DNA from: Amycolatopsis rhizosphaerae
GTDB lineage: Bacteria; Actinomycetota; Actinomycetes; Mycobacteriales; Pseudonocardiaceae
Length of the DNA stretch: 53,158 nt
NCBI RefSeq assembly: GCF_007713715.1
Contig: NZ_VJWX01000004.1
Span: 1 to 53,158 of the forward strand
Direction of reading: 5' to 3'
Shown in pieces: positions 16,159 through 24,700 of the stretch. Position 1 is the stretch's first letter. The number at the start of each line of letters is the position of its first letter. The notes under the pieces are model-generated. The model was not told where the DNA came from. It was given only the letters and a program-made list of their open reading frames with translations, and made no database searches. The translations under genes were made by a program, and so were the position numbers.

Positions 16159-17019
16159 ATGATGATCGACTTCGTTCCCGACGGGAACCTGTACCCCTTC
16201 GAGTCGCGCTGGTTCGACTCGTCGGTCGGTCGCCTTCACTACATCGATGAAGGGACCGGGCCTGCGTTGCTGTTCTGCCACGGCTCTCCGACCTGGAGTT
16301 TCCTCTACCGCCACCTGGTGAAGGGCCTGCGTGACCGGTACCGGTGCATCGCCGTGGACTACCTGGGCTTCGGGTTGTCCGAACGGCCCCGGAACTTCGG
16401 CTACACGATTGCCGAGCACACGACGGTCCTCGGCGAACTGATCGACCATCTGCAGCTGGACGGATTCATCGTCATGGGGCAGGACTGGGGTGGCCCGATC
16501 GGGCTGGGTGCGGCAAGCGCGCGGGCCGATCGAGTCGGCGGAATCGTGCTGGGCAACACCGTCTTCTGGCCGATCGAACCGTGGGCGAACCGGGCATTCA
16601 GTGTGATCATGAGCAGCCGCCCCGCGCAGCGGCGCATACTCGACCGGAACCTTCTCGTGGAGCAGTTCCTGCTGGGGAGATCCGGTCCCACACTGACCGC
16701 GGCGGAGGCCGACCACTACCGCATGGTGCAGCCCACGCGAGACGCGCGGCGCGGCCTCGCGGTCATGCCCAGGGAGATCCGTGCGGCCCGCCCCCTGCTG
16801 GACCGGCTCGCCGAGGACGTGCCCGCCCTCCTCGGTGACAAACCGACCCTGGCGGTGTGGGGAATGCGGGACATGGTGTTCCGGCCGAAGGCGTGCCTCC
16901 CGCGGATTCGCGCCTCGTTCACCGATCTCGAGGTCGTCGAACTCCCGCAGGCGCGGCACTTCATCCAGGAAGAAGCGCCAGAGCAGATCATGTCGGCGAT
17001 CGCCCACCGGTTCTCCTGA
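16159..17019 (+). CDS. Haloalkane-dehalogenase-like alpha/beta hydrolase
   Basis: 286 residues. The oxyanion/halide region reads HGSPTWSFLYR near residue 42; the nucleophile elbow is GQDWGGPIGLG with aspartate instead of serine near residue 109; the catalytic histidine lies in ARHFIQEE near residue 270. An aspartate nucleophile followed by tryptophan is the mark of haloalkane dehalogenases and related enzymes, which displace halide through an ester intermediate; epoxide hydrolases are the alternative. Regulation by the adjacent TetR is likely. The two consecutive ATGs leave the exact start open by one codon. Confidence 0.88.
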   Translation: MMIDFVPDGNLYPFESRWFDSSVGRLHYIDEGTGPALLFCHGSPTWSFLYRHLVKGLRDRYRCIAVDYLGFGLSERPRNFGYTIAEHTTVLGELIDHLQLDGFIVMGQDWGGPIGLGAASARADRVGGIVLGNTVFWPIEPWANRAFSVIMSSRPAQRRILDRNLLVEQFLLGRSGPTLTAAEADHYRMVQPTRDARRGLAVMPREIRAARPLLDRLAEDVPALLGDKPTLAVWGMRDMVFRPKACLPRIRASFTDLEVVELPQARHFIQEEAPEQIMSAIAHRFS

Positions 17020-17031
17020 ACCCTCGTCTGG

Positions 17032-17406
17032 TCACGTCTCCGTGAGGTCGAACGTTCGGCGCGCGCGTTGGATCTCGGGCATGTGAGTCGCGGCCCAGTC
17101 CAGCAGTACGTCGACGGGGTGCCGCAGGGTCTTGCCCAGTGGAGTGATCCGGTACTCGACGGCGACGGGGCGGGAACTGAGCAGCACGCGCTCGACGATG
17201 CCGTTGCGCTCGAGCCGCCGGAGAGTCGCGGTGAGCGATTTCTGCGTTACTGCGGGGATGCAGCGGCGGAGGTCGTTGAAACGGCAGGGCCGTTCACAGA
17301 GTTCGTTGAGGATGCTCAGCGACCATTTGTCCAGCACCTGGTCCAGGAGTTCTCGATGCGGCGCTGACACTTTGAGCTCGCCCTCGGGGGCGTCCGCGGT
17401 ATCCAT
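17032..17406 (-). CDS. HxlR-type winged-helix regulator
   Basis: 124 residues from the ATG at 17406, which has AAGGAGA eleven bases upstream; a longer frame to 17532 would run through the promoter of the divergent gene. The core LDKWSLSILNELCERPCRFNDLRR...VTQKSLTATLRRLERNGIV and the wing EYRITPLGKTL define the HxlR/MarR-like fold. A cysteine in ELCERPCRF could sense electrophiles or redox state, as in YodB/HypR proteins (inference). It faces away from the RidA gene with the dyad GGTAT-N7-ATACC between them. Confidence 0.9.
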   Translation of the reverse strand: MDTADAPEGELKVSAPHRELLDQVLDKWSLSILNELCERPCRFNDLRRCIPAVTQKSLTATLRRLERNGIVERVLLSSRPVAVEYRITPLGKTLRHPVDVLLDWAATHMPEIQRARRTFDLTET

Positions 17407-17445
17407 GGCGAAACCTGGTCTCCTTGAAGTGTCCTTTGTGTACCA

Positions 17446-17462
17446 GGTATCAAACATATACC
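17446..17462. promoter_or_regulatory. HxlR operator candidate GGTAT-N7-ATACC
   Basis: A 5-bp inverted repeat with a seven-base spacer (CAAACAT) sits in the 82-bp gap between the divergent HxlR and RidA genes, in AT-rich sequence. It matches the typical size and position of HxlR operators. Confidence 0.45.
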
Positions 17463-17488
17463 CCTGTAGTCGAAAATGAGGAGACCCG

Positions 17489-17899
17489 ATGTCCGTCCGC
17501 GGTTTCACCCCCAGCGGCATGACGCAGCCCACCCCGTACCACCACGTCGCCGTCGGCGCCGGTACGCGTCACGTACACGTCAGCGGCCAGATCGCCCGCA
17601 CCGCGGACGGGACCCCGGTGGCTCCGGGCGACCTCGCCGGGCAGGTCGCGCAGGCACTGCGCAATACCGCGACAGGTCTTGCGGGTGCGGGTGCGACCTT
17701 CGACGACGTGCTGCGGCTGACGTTCTACGTCACGCAGTGGGCACCCGAGAAGATCGACGCATTCATGGCGGGTGTCGAACAGGTCGCCGGGGAGATCGGC
17801 CTGAGCCTGCCGCTTCCCCCCGCATCGCTGATCGGGGTCGACTACCTCTTCGAGCCCGACGTGCTCGTCGAAGTCGAGGCGACCGCCATCGTCGACTGA
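17489..17899 (+). CDS. RidA/YjgF/YER057c family protein
   Basis: 136 residues, the usual length of this trimeric enamine/imine deaminase family. Visible landmarks are HVHVSGQIAR, QVAQALRNTATGLAGAGATFDDVLRLTFYV and the C-terminal PASLIGVDYLFEPDVLVEVEATA. The canonical catalytic arginine (R in the R-x-x(V/I) context before the C-terminal EVEA strand) is not in place: the segment reads PPASLIGVDYLF, so deaminase activity is doubtful. The ATG has GAGGAG upstream and the gene is probably controlled by the divergent HxlR. Confidence 0.88.
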   Translation: MSVRGFTPSGMTQPTPYHHVAVGAGTRHVHVSGQIARTADGTPVAPGDLAGQVAQALRNTATGLAGAGATFDDVLRLTFYVTQWAPEKIDAFMAGVEQVAGEIGLSLPLPPASLIGVDYLFEPDVLVEVEATAIVD

Positions 17900-17914
17900 G
17901 CCGGTTTCATCCCC

Positions 17915-17950
17915 GCCGACGCCGCGCCGGTGCACCGGCGCGGCGTCGGC
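17915..17950. terminator. Perfect 36-bp palindrome after the RidA gene
   Basis: Eighteen bases starting GCCGACGCC are followed immediately by their exact reverse complement, 15 bp after the RidA stop codon. It would fold into a very stable hairpin without a T tract, consistent with an actinobacterial intrinsic terminator acting in either direction. Confidence 0.55.
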
Positions 17951-18123
17951 CGTTCGGCCAGTGCGCCATCACAGGTTTCGTCGCCCGTCGTCCACCGGGT
18001 GAACACCGGTAATCTGGGGCAGGATCTGCCGCGCGAAAAGGCGATATCGGTGGCGATGGCCCGCGGCACCGGGACGTAGCGGCTATCCGTGGGAGGCGGT
18101 AGCCGCGCGAAAGGGGATCACCG

Positions 18124-18495
18124 GTGGACGGGGTGCCGGCCGAAGAACTGCAAAAGGCGTTGGAGCTCGAGGGGAATGTCGTCGGCAACATGCTGATGTC
18201 GAATCTCGACGACAGTTCCGCACTCGAGATGGCGGCGCGCCTGGACCGCTGCGTGGACAACCTGCTCTACGGCGTGCGCACCCAGCGCACACCGCACTCG
18301 CGCAGCGTCTACGTCGACCTGCTGACGGGCCTGGCGCTGACGGCCGAAACCCTGCGCACGAGATCCAGGGGCGACCAGGCGGCCGCGGACCGGCACGCGG
18401 CGATGGCCTCCCAGTGCCTGGCCAGAGTCAGCATGAACGAGATCCTCCCCGGCAGGCACACCGGCCGGACCGGGGACGGCGGCCCGTTCGTCTGA
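18124..18495 (+). CDS. Hypothetical protein
   Basis: 123 residues, no family recognised. The sequence is mostly helical and amphipathic (LQKALELEGNVVGNMLM, EMAARLDRCVDNLLYGV, LTGLALTAETLRTR) with a Gly/Arg-rich tail. A purine-rich AAAGGGG lies about eight bases before the GTG start. It stands alone between the terminator palindrome and the TAXI gene, 76 bp upstream of the latter on the same strand, so the two could share a transcript. Confidence 0.6.
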   Translation: MDGVPAEELQKALELEGNVVGNMLMSNLDDSSALEMAARLDRCVDNLLYGVRTQRTPHSRSVYVDLLTGLALTAETLRTRSRGDQAAADRHAAMASQCLARVSMNEILPGRHTGRTGDGGPFV

Positions 18496-18571
18496 AGCCC
18501 GCGGCGTGGCTTCCCCTTCGGACGCCGAGATCCCACTTCCGGGCGGCGTGTCCAACCGGGATGATGGTTCG

Positions 18572-19534
18572 ATGACGCGCACACCGGGCCGGTCGAAGCC
18601 GCAGGTGGGCAGACGGACGGTGCTGACGGCGGCCGGTGCGTTCCTGCTCGCCGCCTGTGGTGCCCGGTTCGACGGGCAGCGGCTCACCATCACCACCGGC
18701 AGCGCCGGGGCCGTCTACAACCAGCTCGGCCAGGCGCTCGCCGCTTCCTGGGCCGCCGAACTCGGTTTCCAACCGCAGGTGCTGACCAGCGCGGGTTCCG
18801 GGCAGAACCTGGACCGGCTGCTGGCCGGCGCCGCGGACGTGGGGATCTCCGCCGCCGACGCGGCCGCCACCCGGGCGGCGGAGTCCGGTGGCGGGCGCCT
18901 GCGGGCACTGGCCCGCATGCACGACGACTACGTGCAGCTGGTCGTGCCGGCCGCGTCGACCATCGTCCGGCCCGCCGACCTGCGGGGCAGGCGGGTTTCG
19001 GTGGGGCCGCCGGACTCCGGCGTCCGGCTCATCGCCGACCGGACGCTGTCCGTGCTCCGGCTGTCCGGCGGAGCCGATCTCGAACGCCACGAGCTCGCCA
19101 TCGACGCCGCCGCCGACGCACTGTCGCGCGGCGAGATCGACGCGTTCTTCTGGTCGGGCGGCCTGCCCACCGAACAGGTCGGCGCGCTGGCGCGGCGGCT
19201 GCCGATCCGCGTCGTCGACCTGGCCGAGGTGCTGCCGGTCCTGTTCCAGGAGTACGAGGTCTACCAGTCGGCGACGCTGCCCGCGTCGCCGTACCGGCTG
19301 CCGAACGCCGTGACGACGCTGCTGGTGCCCAACCTCCTGCTGGTCACCGACCGGATGAGCGACACGATCGCCGAGGCCCTCACCGGCGGCGTGTTCGAGG
19401 CCCAGTCCGCGCTCGCCGCGGCCAACCGCGCGGCTCGTTCCATCGATGTGCGGTCGGGCATCGAAACGGTGCCGATCCTGCTGCACCCCGGCGCGCAGGC
19501 GTACTACCGGTCGGCGCACTACACGAGCGGCTGA
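18572..19534 (+). CDS. TAXI-family solute-binding lipoprotein
   Basis: 320 residues. The N-terminus has twin arginines (GRRTVLTAAG) and a lipobox ending in LAAC near residue 29, so export as a lipoprotein, perhaps through Tat, is likely. The mature part begins LTITTGSAGAVYNQLGQALA and continues GQNLDRLLAGAADVGIS and PADLRGRRVSVGPPDSG, the pattern of TAXI (TRAP-associated extracytoplasmic immunogenic) proteins. No TRAP membrane subunits lie nearby. The gene converges on the histidine kinase, overlapping its end by 16 bp. Confidence 0.9.
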   Translation: MTRTPGRSKPQVGRRTVLTAAGAFLLAACGARFDGQRLTITTGSAGAVYNQLGQALAASWAAELGFQPQVLTSAGSGQNLDRLLAGAADVGISAADAAATRAAESGGGRLRALARMHDDYVQLVVPAASTIVRPADLRGRRVSVGPPDSGVRLIADRTLSVLRLSGGADLERHELAIDAAADALSRGEIDAFFWSGGLPTEQVGALARRLPIRVVDLAEVLPVLFQEYEVYQSATLPASPYRLPNAVTTLLVPNLLLVTDRMSDTIAEALTGGVFEAQSALAAANRAARSIDVRSGIETVPILLHPGAQAYYRSAHYTSG

Positions 19535-20928
19535 GCGGGCAGTTCCACCGTGATCCGCAGACCGCCGCCCTCGGGCAGATCCAGCCGGAGCCGCCCGGCG
19601 GACCGCTCGGCGATCTGCGCGACGATCGCCATCCCCAGCCCGGAGCCCGCCACGTTCTGCTGGCGCGGGCTGCGCCAGAACCGGTCGGTGATCCGGTCGA
19701 GTTCCTCCGGTTCGACCCCGGGGCCGTGGTCGCGGACCGCGATGGCCACCATCGCCCCGGTCCGGTACGCGCTCACCTCCACGCCGGCGTCACCGTCCGC
19801 GGGCACGTGCCCCTCGCTGAACTTCAGCGCGTTGTCCAGCAAGGCGTCCAGAATGCCGTCGACAGCGTGTGGCACGGCGTGCACGGACAGACCGTCCGGG
19901 ATGTCGGCGCGCAACTCGACGTCCCGCGATGCCGCCACCGGGCGCCACGCCGCGACCCGTTCGCTGAGCGCCGCGCTGGCGTCGATCGTCACCGGGGCGC
20001 CGGACATCGCCTCCCGTCTGGCGAGCGTCAGCAGGGCGTCCAGCACATCGTTGAGCCGCCGCGCCTCGGTGCGGGCGGCTTCGTAGTCGGACAACGCCTC
20101 CTCGGCGACCATCTCGTCGAGGTTCTGCAGCCGGAGGTTGAGTGCGGTCAACGGGTTCCGCAGCTGGTGCGAGGCGTCGGCGACGAAGGCGCGTTGCGCG
20201 GCGAGCAACTCGGTCACGCTGGTGGCCATGGAGTCGAACGACTCCGCCAGCTTGCGCAGTTCCGGCGGACCCGAGCGCAGGGCCGCCTGCGGCGGGGTAC
20301 CGCCCCGGACGGCCGCCTCGGCGACCCGCCCGGCCGCCTCGTCGAGCCTGCGGATGGGACGCAGGATCCACTGCACGACCGGCAACGCGAGCAGGGTCGC
20401 CAGCACCAATGCCACCACGCCGCCCGCCAGGACGAACGCCCACTGCACGAGGACCTTCTCGCCCAGCGCGTCCGTGGGCGAGACGGTGAGGACCGCACCC
20501 CGAACCTCGCCGTCGGCCATCACCGGTTCGGCCAGCAGCATCGGGCGTGAGTCCCAGGGCAGGAACAGGCTCGGGGGCTCCGGCTGCCGCCCGGCCAGTG
20601 CCTCGCCGAGGCGGGCCGCGATCGAGGCGTCGGTCACCGCCGGGGCGGTGGGACTCGACACCAGCGGGGTGCCGTCCCGGTCGACCATGGTGGACGAGAG
20701 GCCGTAAACCTCCTGGTAGCGCTGCAGCACCTTCCTCATGTGCGGCTCGTCCTGCCCGTTCAGCACGAGGTTCTGCGCCAGGGAGGCGAGCCGCTCGGTG
20801 ATCGTGAGCCGGTCGAGGAACATGCGCTGCTGCTCGCCGCTCGCCAGGCTCAGCGCCAGCGGGATACCCAGGCCCAGCAGTACCAGCACCACCAGCGACA
20901 GCACGACCGGCAACAATCGGGATCGCAC
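19519..20928 (-). CDS. Sensor histidine kinase
   Basis: 469 residues. A first TM helix (residues ~7-28) and a second (~165-188) flank an extracytoplasmic sensor of ~135 residues; a HAMP-like segment (WILRPIRRLDEAA) follows. The phosphoacceptor histidine is in ASHQLRNPLTAL near residue 253, and the ATPase domain shows DNALKF, DHGPGVEPEEL and GSGLGMAIV. It starts at GTG seven bases after the response-regulator stop, so the two are cotranscribed. The signal is unknown; the convergent TAXI protein is a candidate periplasmic partner. Confidence 0.93.
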   Translation of the reverse strand: MRSRLLPVVLSLVVLVLLGLGIPLALSLASGEQQRMFLDRLTITERLASLAQNLVLNGQDEPHMRKVLQRYQEVYGLSSTMVDRDGTPLVSSPTAPAVTDASIAARLGEALAGRQPEPPSLFLPWDSRPMLLAEPVMADGEVRGAVLTVSPTDALGEKVLVQWAFVLAGGVVALVLATLLALPVVQWILRPIRRLDEAAGRVAEAAVRGGTPPQAALRSGPPELRKLAESFDSMATSVTELLAAQRAFVADASHQLRNPLTALNLRLQNLDEMVAEEALSDYEAARTEARRLNDVLDALLTLARREAMSGAPVTIDASAALSERVAAWRPVAASRDVELRADIPDGLSVHAVPHAVDGILDALLDNALKFSEGHVPADGDAGVEVSAYRTGAMVAIAVRDHGPGVEPEELDRITDRFWRSPRQQNVAGSGLGMAIVAQIAERSAGRLRLDLPEGGGLRITVELPAQPLV

Positions 20929-20935
20929 GGCGGCC

Positions 20936-21622
20936 TCAGCGGGCCGGCGAGGCGCCGGAGGCGGGCTGCGCCAGGCGGTAGCCCACGCCCCGGACCGTCA
21001 CGATCAGCCCGGGCCGGTCCAGTTTCGTCCGCAACGTGGCCACGTGCACGTCGAGCGTGCGGTTCGCGCCCGCCCACGTCTTGCCCCAGACCTCGGCGAT
21101 CAACTGGTCGCGCGGGCACACCGCGCCGTCGGCGCCCGCGATGATGGCCAGCAGCTCGAACTCCTTGCGGGCCAAGGACACCGGACGGCCGCCCACCGAC
21201 ACCTGGTGCCCGGGCAGGTCGATCTCCACGTCGGCGAACCGGATCCGCTCCGGTGGCCCCGGCCGCACGGTGTTGCGCCGCCGCAGCACGGCGTGGATCC
21301 GCGCGACGAGCTCGTCGACGTCGAACGGCTTGACCAGGTAGTCGTCGGCACCCGAGCGCAGCCCGAGGATCCGGTCGTCCACCTGCCCCTTCGCGGACAC
21401 CACCAGGATGGCGACGTCGCCGCTGTTCCTGATGGACCGGCACAGGTCGAAGCCGTTCACGTCCGGCAGCCCGAGGTCGAGCAGGACGACGTCCGCCGCC
21501 CCGACCTTGGTCATCGCCGCCCGGCCGGTGGGTGCCCAGTCGGCCGCGATCCCGCGGCGCGCGAGCGCCGACCGGATCGCCGCCGCCACCCGGGCGTCGT
21601 CCTCTACCAGCAGCACTCGCAC
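20936..21622 (-). CDS. OmpR/PhoB-type response regulator
   Basis: 228 residues. The receiver carries the acidic pair EDD at residues 7-9, phosphoacceptor D49 in LLDLGLPD and the conserved lysine in YLVKPF. The C-terminal winged helix ends VTVRGVGYRL. Start GTG with GAAGGA upstream. It precedes the kinase and follows the glutamate dehydrogenase by about 97 bp on the same strand, but readthrough from that gene is not demonstrated. Confidence 0.94.
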   Translation of the reverse strand: MRVLLVEDDARVAAAIRSALARRGIAADWAPTGRAAMTKVGAADVVLLDLGLPDVNGFDLCRSIRNSGDVAILVVSAKGQVDDRILGLRSGADDYLVKPFDVDELVARIHAVLRRRNTVRPGPPERIRFADVEIDLPGHQVSVGGRPVSLARKEFELLAIIAGADGAVCPRDQLIAEVWGKTWAGANRTLDVHVATLRTKLDRPGLIVTVRGVGYRLAQPASGASPAR

Positions 21623-21719
21623 CTACGATCCTTCCGACACCGCAGATCTTTGCGGTACGGGCGGGCCGGGGCAACCCATCCGGCCTGGTCTGCCCAAGCA
21701 ATCGGCGTTCGCTGTCCGT

Positions 21720-24700
21720 TCACCCGGCCAGTGCCCGGATCTGGTTGACGGCCGCGGTCACCGCGGGCAGGTCGGCCCGCCCCGATTCGCCGACCTCGGC
21801 GAGCGCTCGCCGGACCCGGGCCAGGCGCGCCGCCTCGGCGTGCTCCCACGCGGCGATGTGCTGGTCGGCGGTACGACCGGGCGTGGCGCCTGCGGCGATC
21901 GCGAACGTGATCGCGCGGAGGGAGTCGTACAGGTCGTCCCGCAGGGACAGCCGGGCCAGCGCATGCCAGCGATCCCCGTGCGGCAGCGCGCCGACGGCCT
22001 CGAGCAGGCGGTCCACGCCGAGGTGGTCGGACAGCGCGTAGTACAGCTCCGCCGTCGCCTCCGCCGAGCCGCCTTCGATCCGTTCGGTGACCTCGGCGAT
22101 GTCCAGCAGCGGGTAGGCGGCCAGCAGACCGGGGATCCGGCCGGCCAGCGCCTCCGGGACGCCGTCGGCCAGCAGGCGCTGCGCCCCCTGCTCCAGTTCC
22201 GCGCGCACCCGGCCCCGGACCAGGGTGTTCAGCCGGGCGGCGAGCCTGCCGACGACGGGGCGGAACCGCTCGATCTCGGTGCCGACGTCCAGCGGCTGCG
22301 ACCGGCGGCGCAGCATCCAGCGTGACGCGCGGTCCAGCAGGCGGCGGGATTCCAGCAGCAGCCTGTCGGTGGTCTTCGTGGGCAGTCCGGCGCCCTCGGC
22401 ACCCTCGGTGTCGATCTGCTGCCACAGCGCGCCCAGGTCGTACACCGCGGAGACGACGGTGAAGGCGCGAACCGCGTCGGCGGGTTCGACGGCCATCTCC
22501 TCGGCGAGGCGGAAGGTGTAGGACAGGCCCGCGTTGTCGACTACCTCGTTCACCAGCAGTGTCGCCTCAATCTCCCGCCGCAGCGGGTGCCGCCGGATCG
22601 AGCCGCCGAAGCGCTGCCGCAGCGGCTGGGGGAAGTAGGCGGGTACCCGCCGGGTGAAGACCTCCTCGTCGAGCAGGTCGCTCGCCAGGATGTCCTTCTT
22701 GAGCCCGAGTTTGACGTGCGCCAGCAGCGTCGCCAGCTCCGGCGAGCTGAGTCCCTGCCCCTCCCGCTCCATCGCGGCCAACTGCCCGGGAGCGGGCAGG
22801 ACCTCGAGGCGCCGGTCGAGGCCGTGGCGCCGCTCCAGATCCGCGATCAGCCGCGCGTGCACCGGGAGCATCGCCGTCGCGTGCGAGCGGCTGACGCCCA
22901 GCACCCGGTTCTGCCGCCGGTTGTTGGCCAGCACCAGTTCCGCGACGTCGCCGGTCAGTGCGGCCAGCCGGGCGTTGCGGTCCGTCCCGGACAGGGCGGC
23001 CTTCGCCACCGCCAGGTCCAGCATGATCTTGATGTTCACCTCGTGGTCGGAGCAGTCGACCCCGGCCGAGTTGTCCAGCGCGTCGGTGTTGACCTTGCCG
23101 CCCGCCCGGGCGAACTCGATACGCCCCTGCTGGGTCAGTCCGAGGTTGCCGCCTTCGGCCACCACGCGGGCGCGCACCTCGTTGCCGTCCACGCGCACCG
23201 CGTCGTTGGCCTTGTCGCGCACCTCGGCGTGGGACTCCGCCGTGCCCTTGACGTAGGTGCCGATCCCGCCGTTCCACAGCAGGTCCACGGGGGCCAGCAG
23301 GATCGCCTTGACGAGTTCGGCGGGGGAGAGCGGCCCGGGCAGGTCGCCGAGACCGAGCGCCGCGCGGACGTGGTCGTTGAGCGGGATCGCCTTGACATCC
23401 CGCGGCCACACCCCGCCGCCCGCGCTGAGCAGGCTCCGGTCGTAGTCGGCCCACGACGAGCGGGGCAGCCGGAAGAGGCGCTGCCGTTCGGCGAAGGACC
23501 GCTCCGCGTCGGGCTCCGGGTCGAGGAACACGTGCCGGTGGTCGAACGCCGCCACGAGGCGGATGTGCCGGGACAGCAGCATCCCGTTGCCGAACACGTC
23601 ACCCGACATGTCGCCGATCCCGACGACCGTGAAGTCGTCGTGGTCCGGATCGAGGCCCAGCTCGCGGAAGTTCCGCCGCACGCTTTCCCAGGCACCACGG
23701 GCGGTGATCCCCATCGCCTTGTGGTCGTAGCCGACCGAACCGCCGGAGGCGAACGCGTCGCCCAGCCAGAACCCGTGGGCGGCGGCCACCTCGTTCGCCG
23801 CGTCCGAGAACGTCGCCGTGCCCTTGTCGGCGGCGACCACGAGGTAGGTGTCGTCCCCGTCGTGCCGCACCACGCGCGCGGGCGGGACGGTCCGCCCGCG
23901 CACCACGTTGTCCGTGACGTCGAGCAGACCGGACACGAACATCCGGTAGCAGGCAAGGGCTTCGGCCGCCAGCGCCTCCCGGTTGCCCGACGGCGGCCGC
24001 TTGAGCACGAACCCGCCCTTGGCGCCCACCGGGACGATCACCGCGTTCTTCGCCGCCTGCGCCTTGACCAGGCCCAGGATCTCGGTGCGGTAGTCCTCGC
24101 GCCGGTCGGACCAGCGCAGGCCGCCCCGGGCCACCGGGCCGTATCGCAGGTGCACGCCCTCGACCCGGGGCGAGTACACGAAGGTCTCCCGGTGCGGCCG
24201 CGGCTGGGGAAGCCCGGGCACCGCCTGGGGATCGAGCTTCAGCGTCAGCACGGGGTCAGCCGCGCCCGGCACCGGGGACCGGAAGTAGCTGGTCCGCACC
24301 GTGGCGTTGATCAGTGCGAGATACCCGCGCAGGATCCGGTCGGCGTCCAGTGTGGACACCTCGTCGATCAGCCGCCCGACCTCGGCGGTGAGTTCACCGG
24401 TCCGTTGTGGACGCTCCGGTTCGGGTAGCTCCGGGTCGAACCGCGCTTCGAACAACCGGACCAGCGCGACGACCGTGCCGGGGTGCGCGATCAACGTTTC
24501 CTGCAGGTAACTCTGGCTGTACCTGGTGCCGGCCTGCCGCAGGTACGCGGCATAGGCACGCAGGAGGGCGGCCTGGCGCCAGGTCAGGCCCGCGTACGGC
24601 ACGAGCGCGTTGAACCGGTCCGATTCCGCGTCACCGCGCCACACCGCGGTGAAGGCGTCCTCGAACCGCTCGCGCGCCCCCGGGTCCTGCCACCCGCCCG

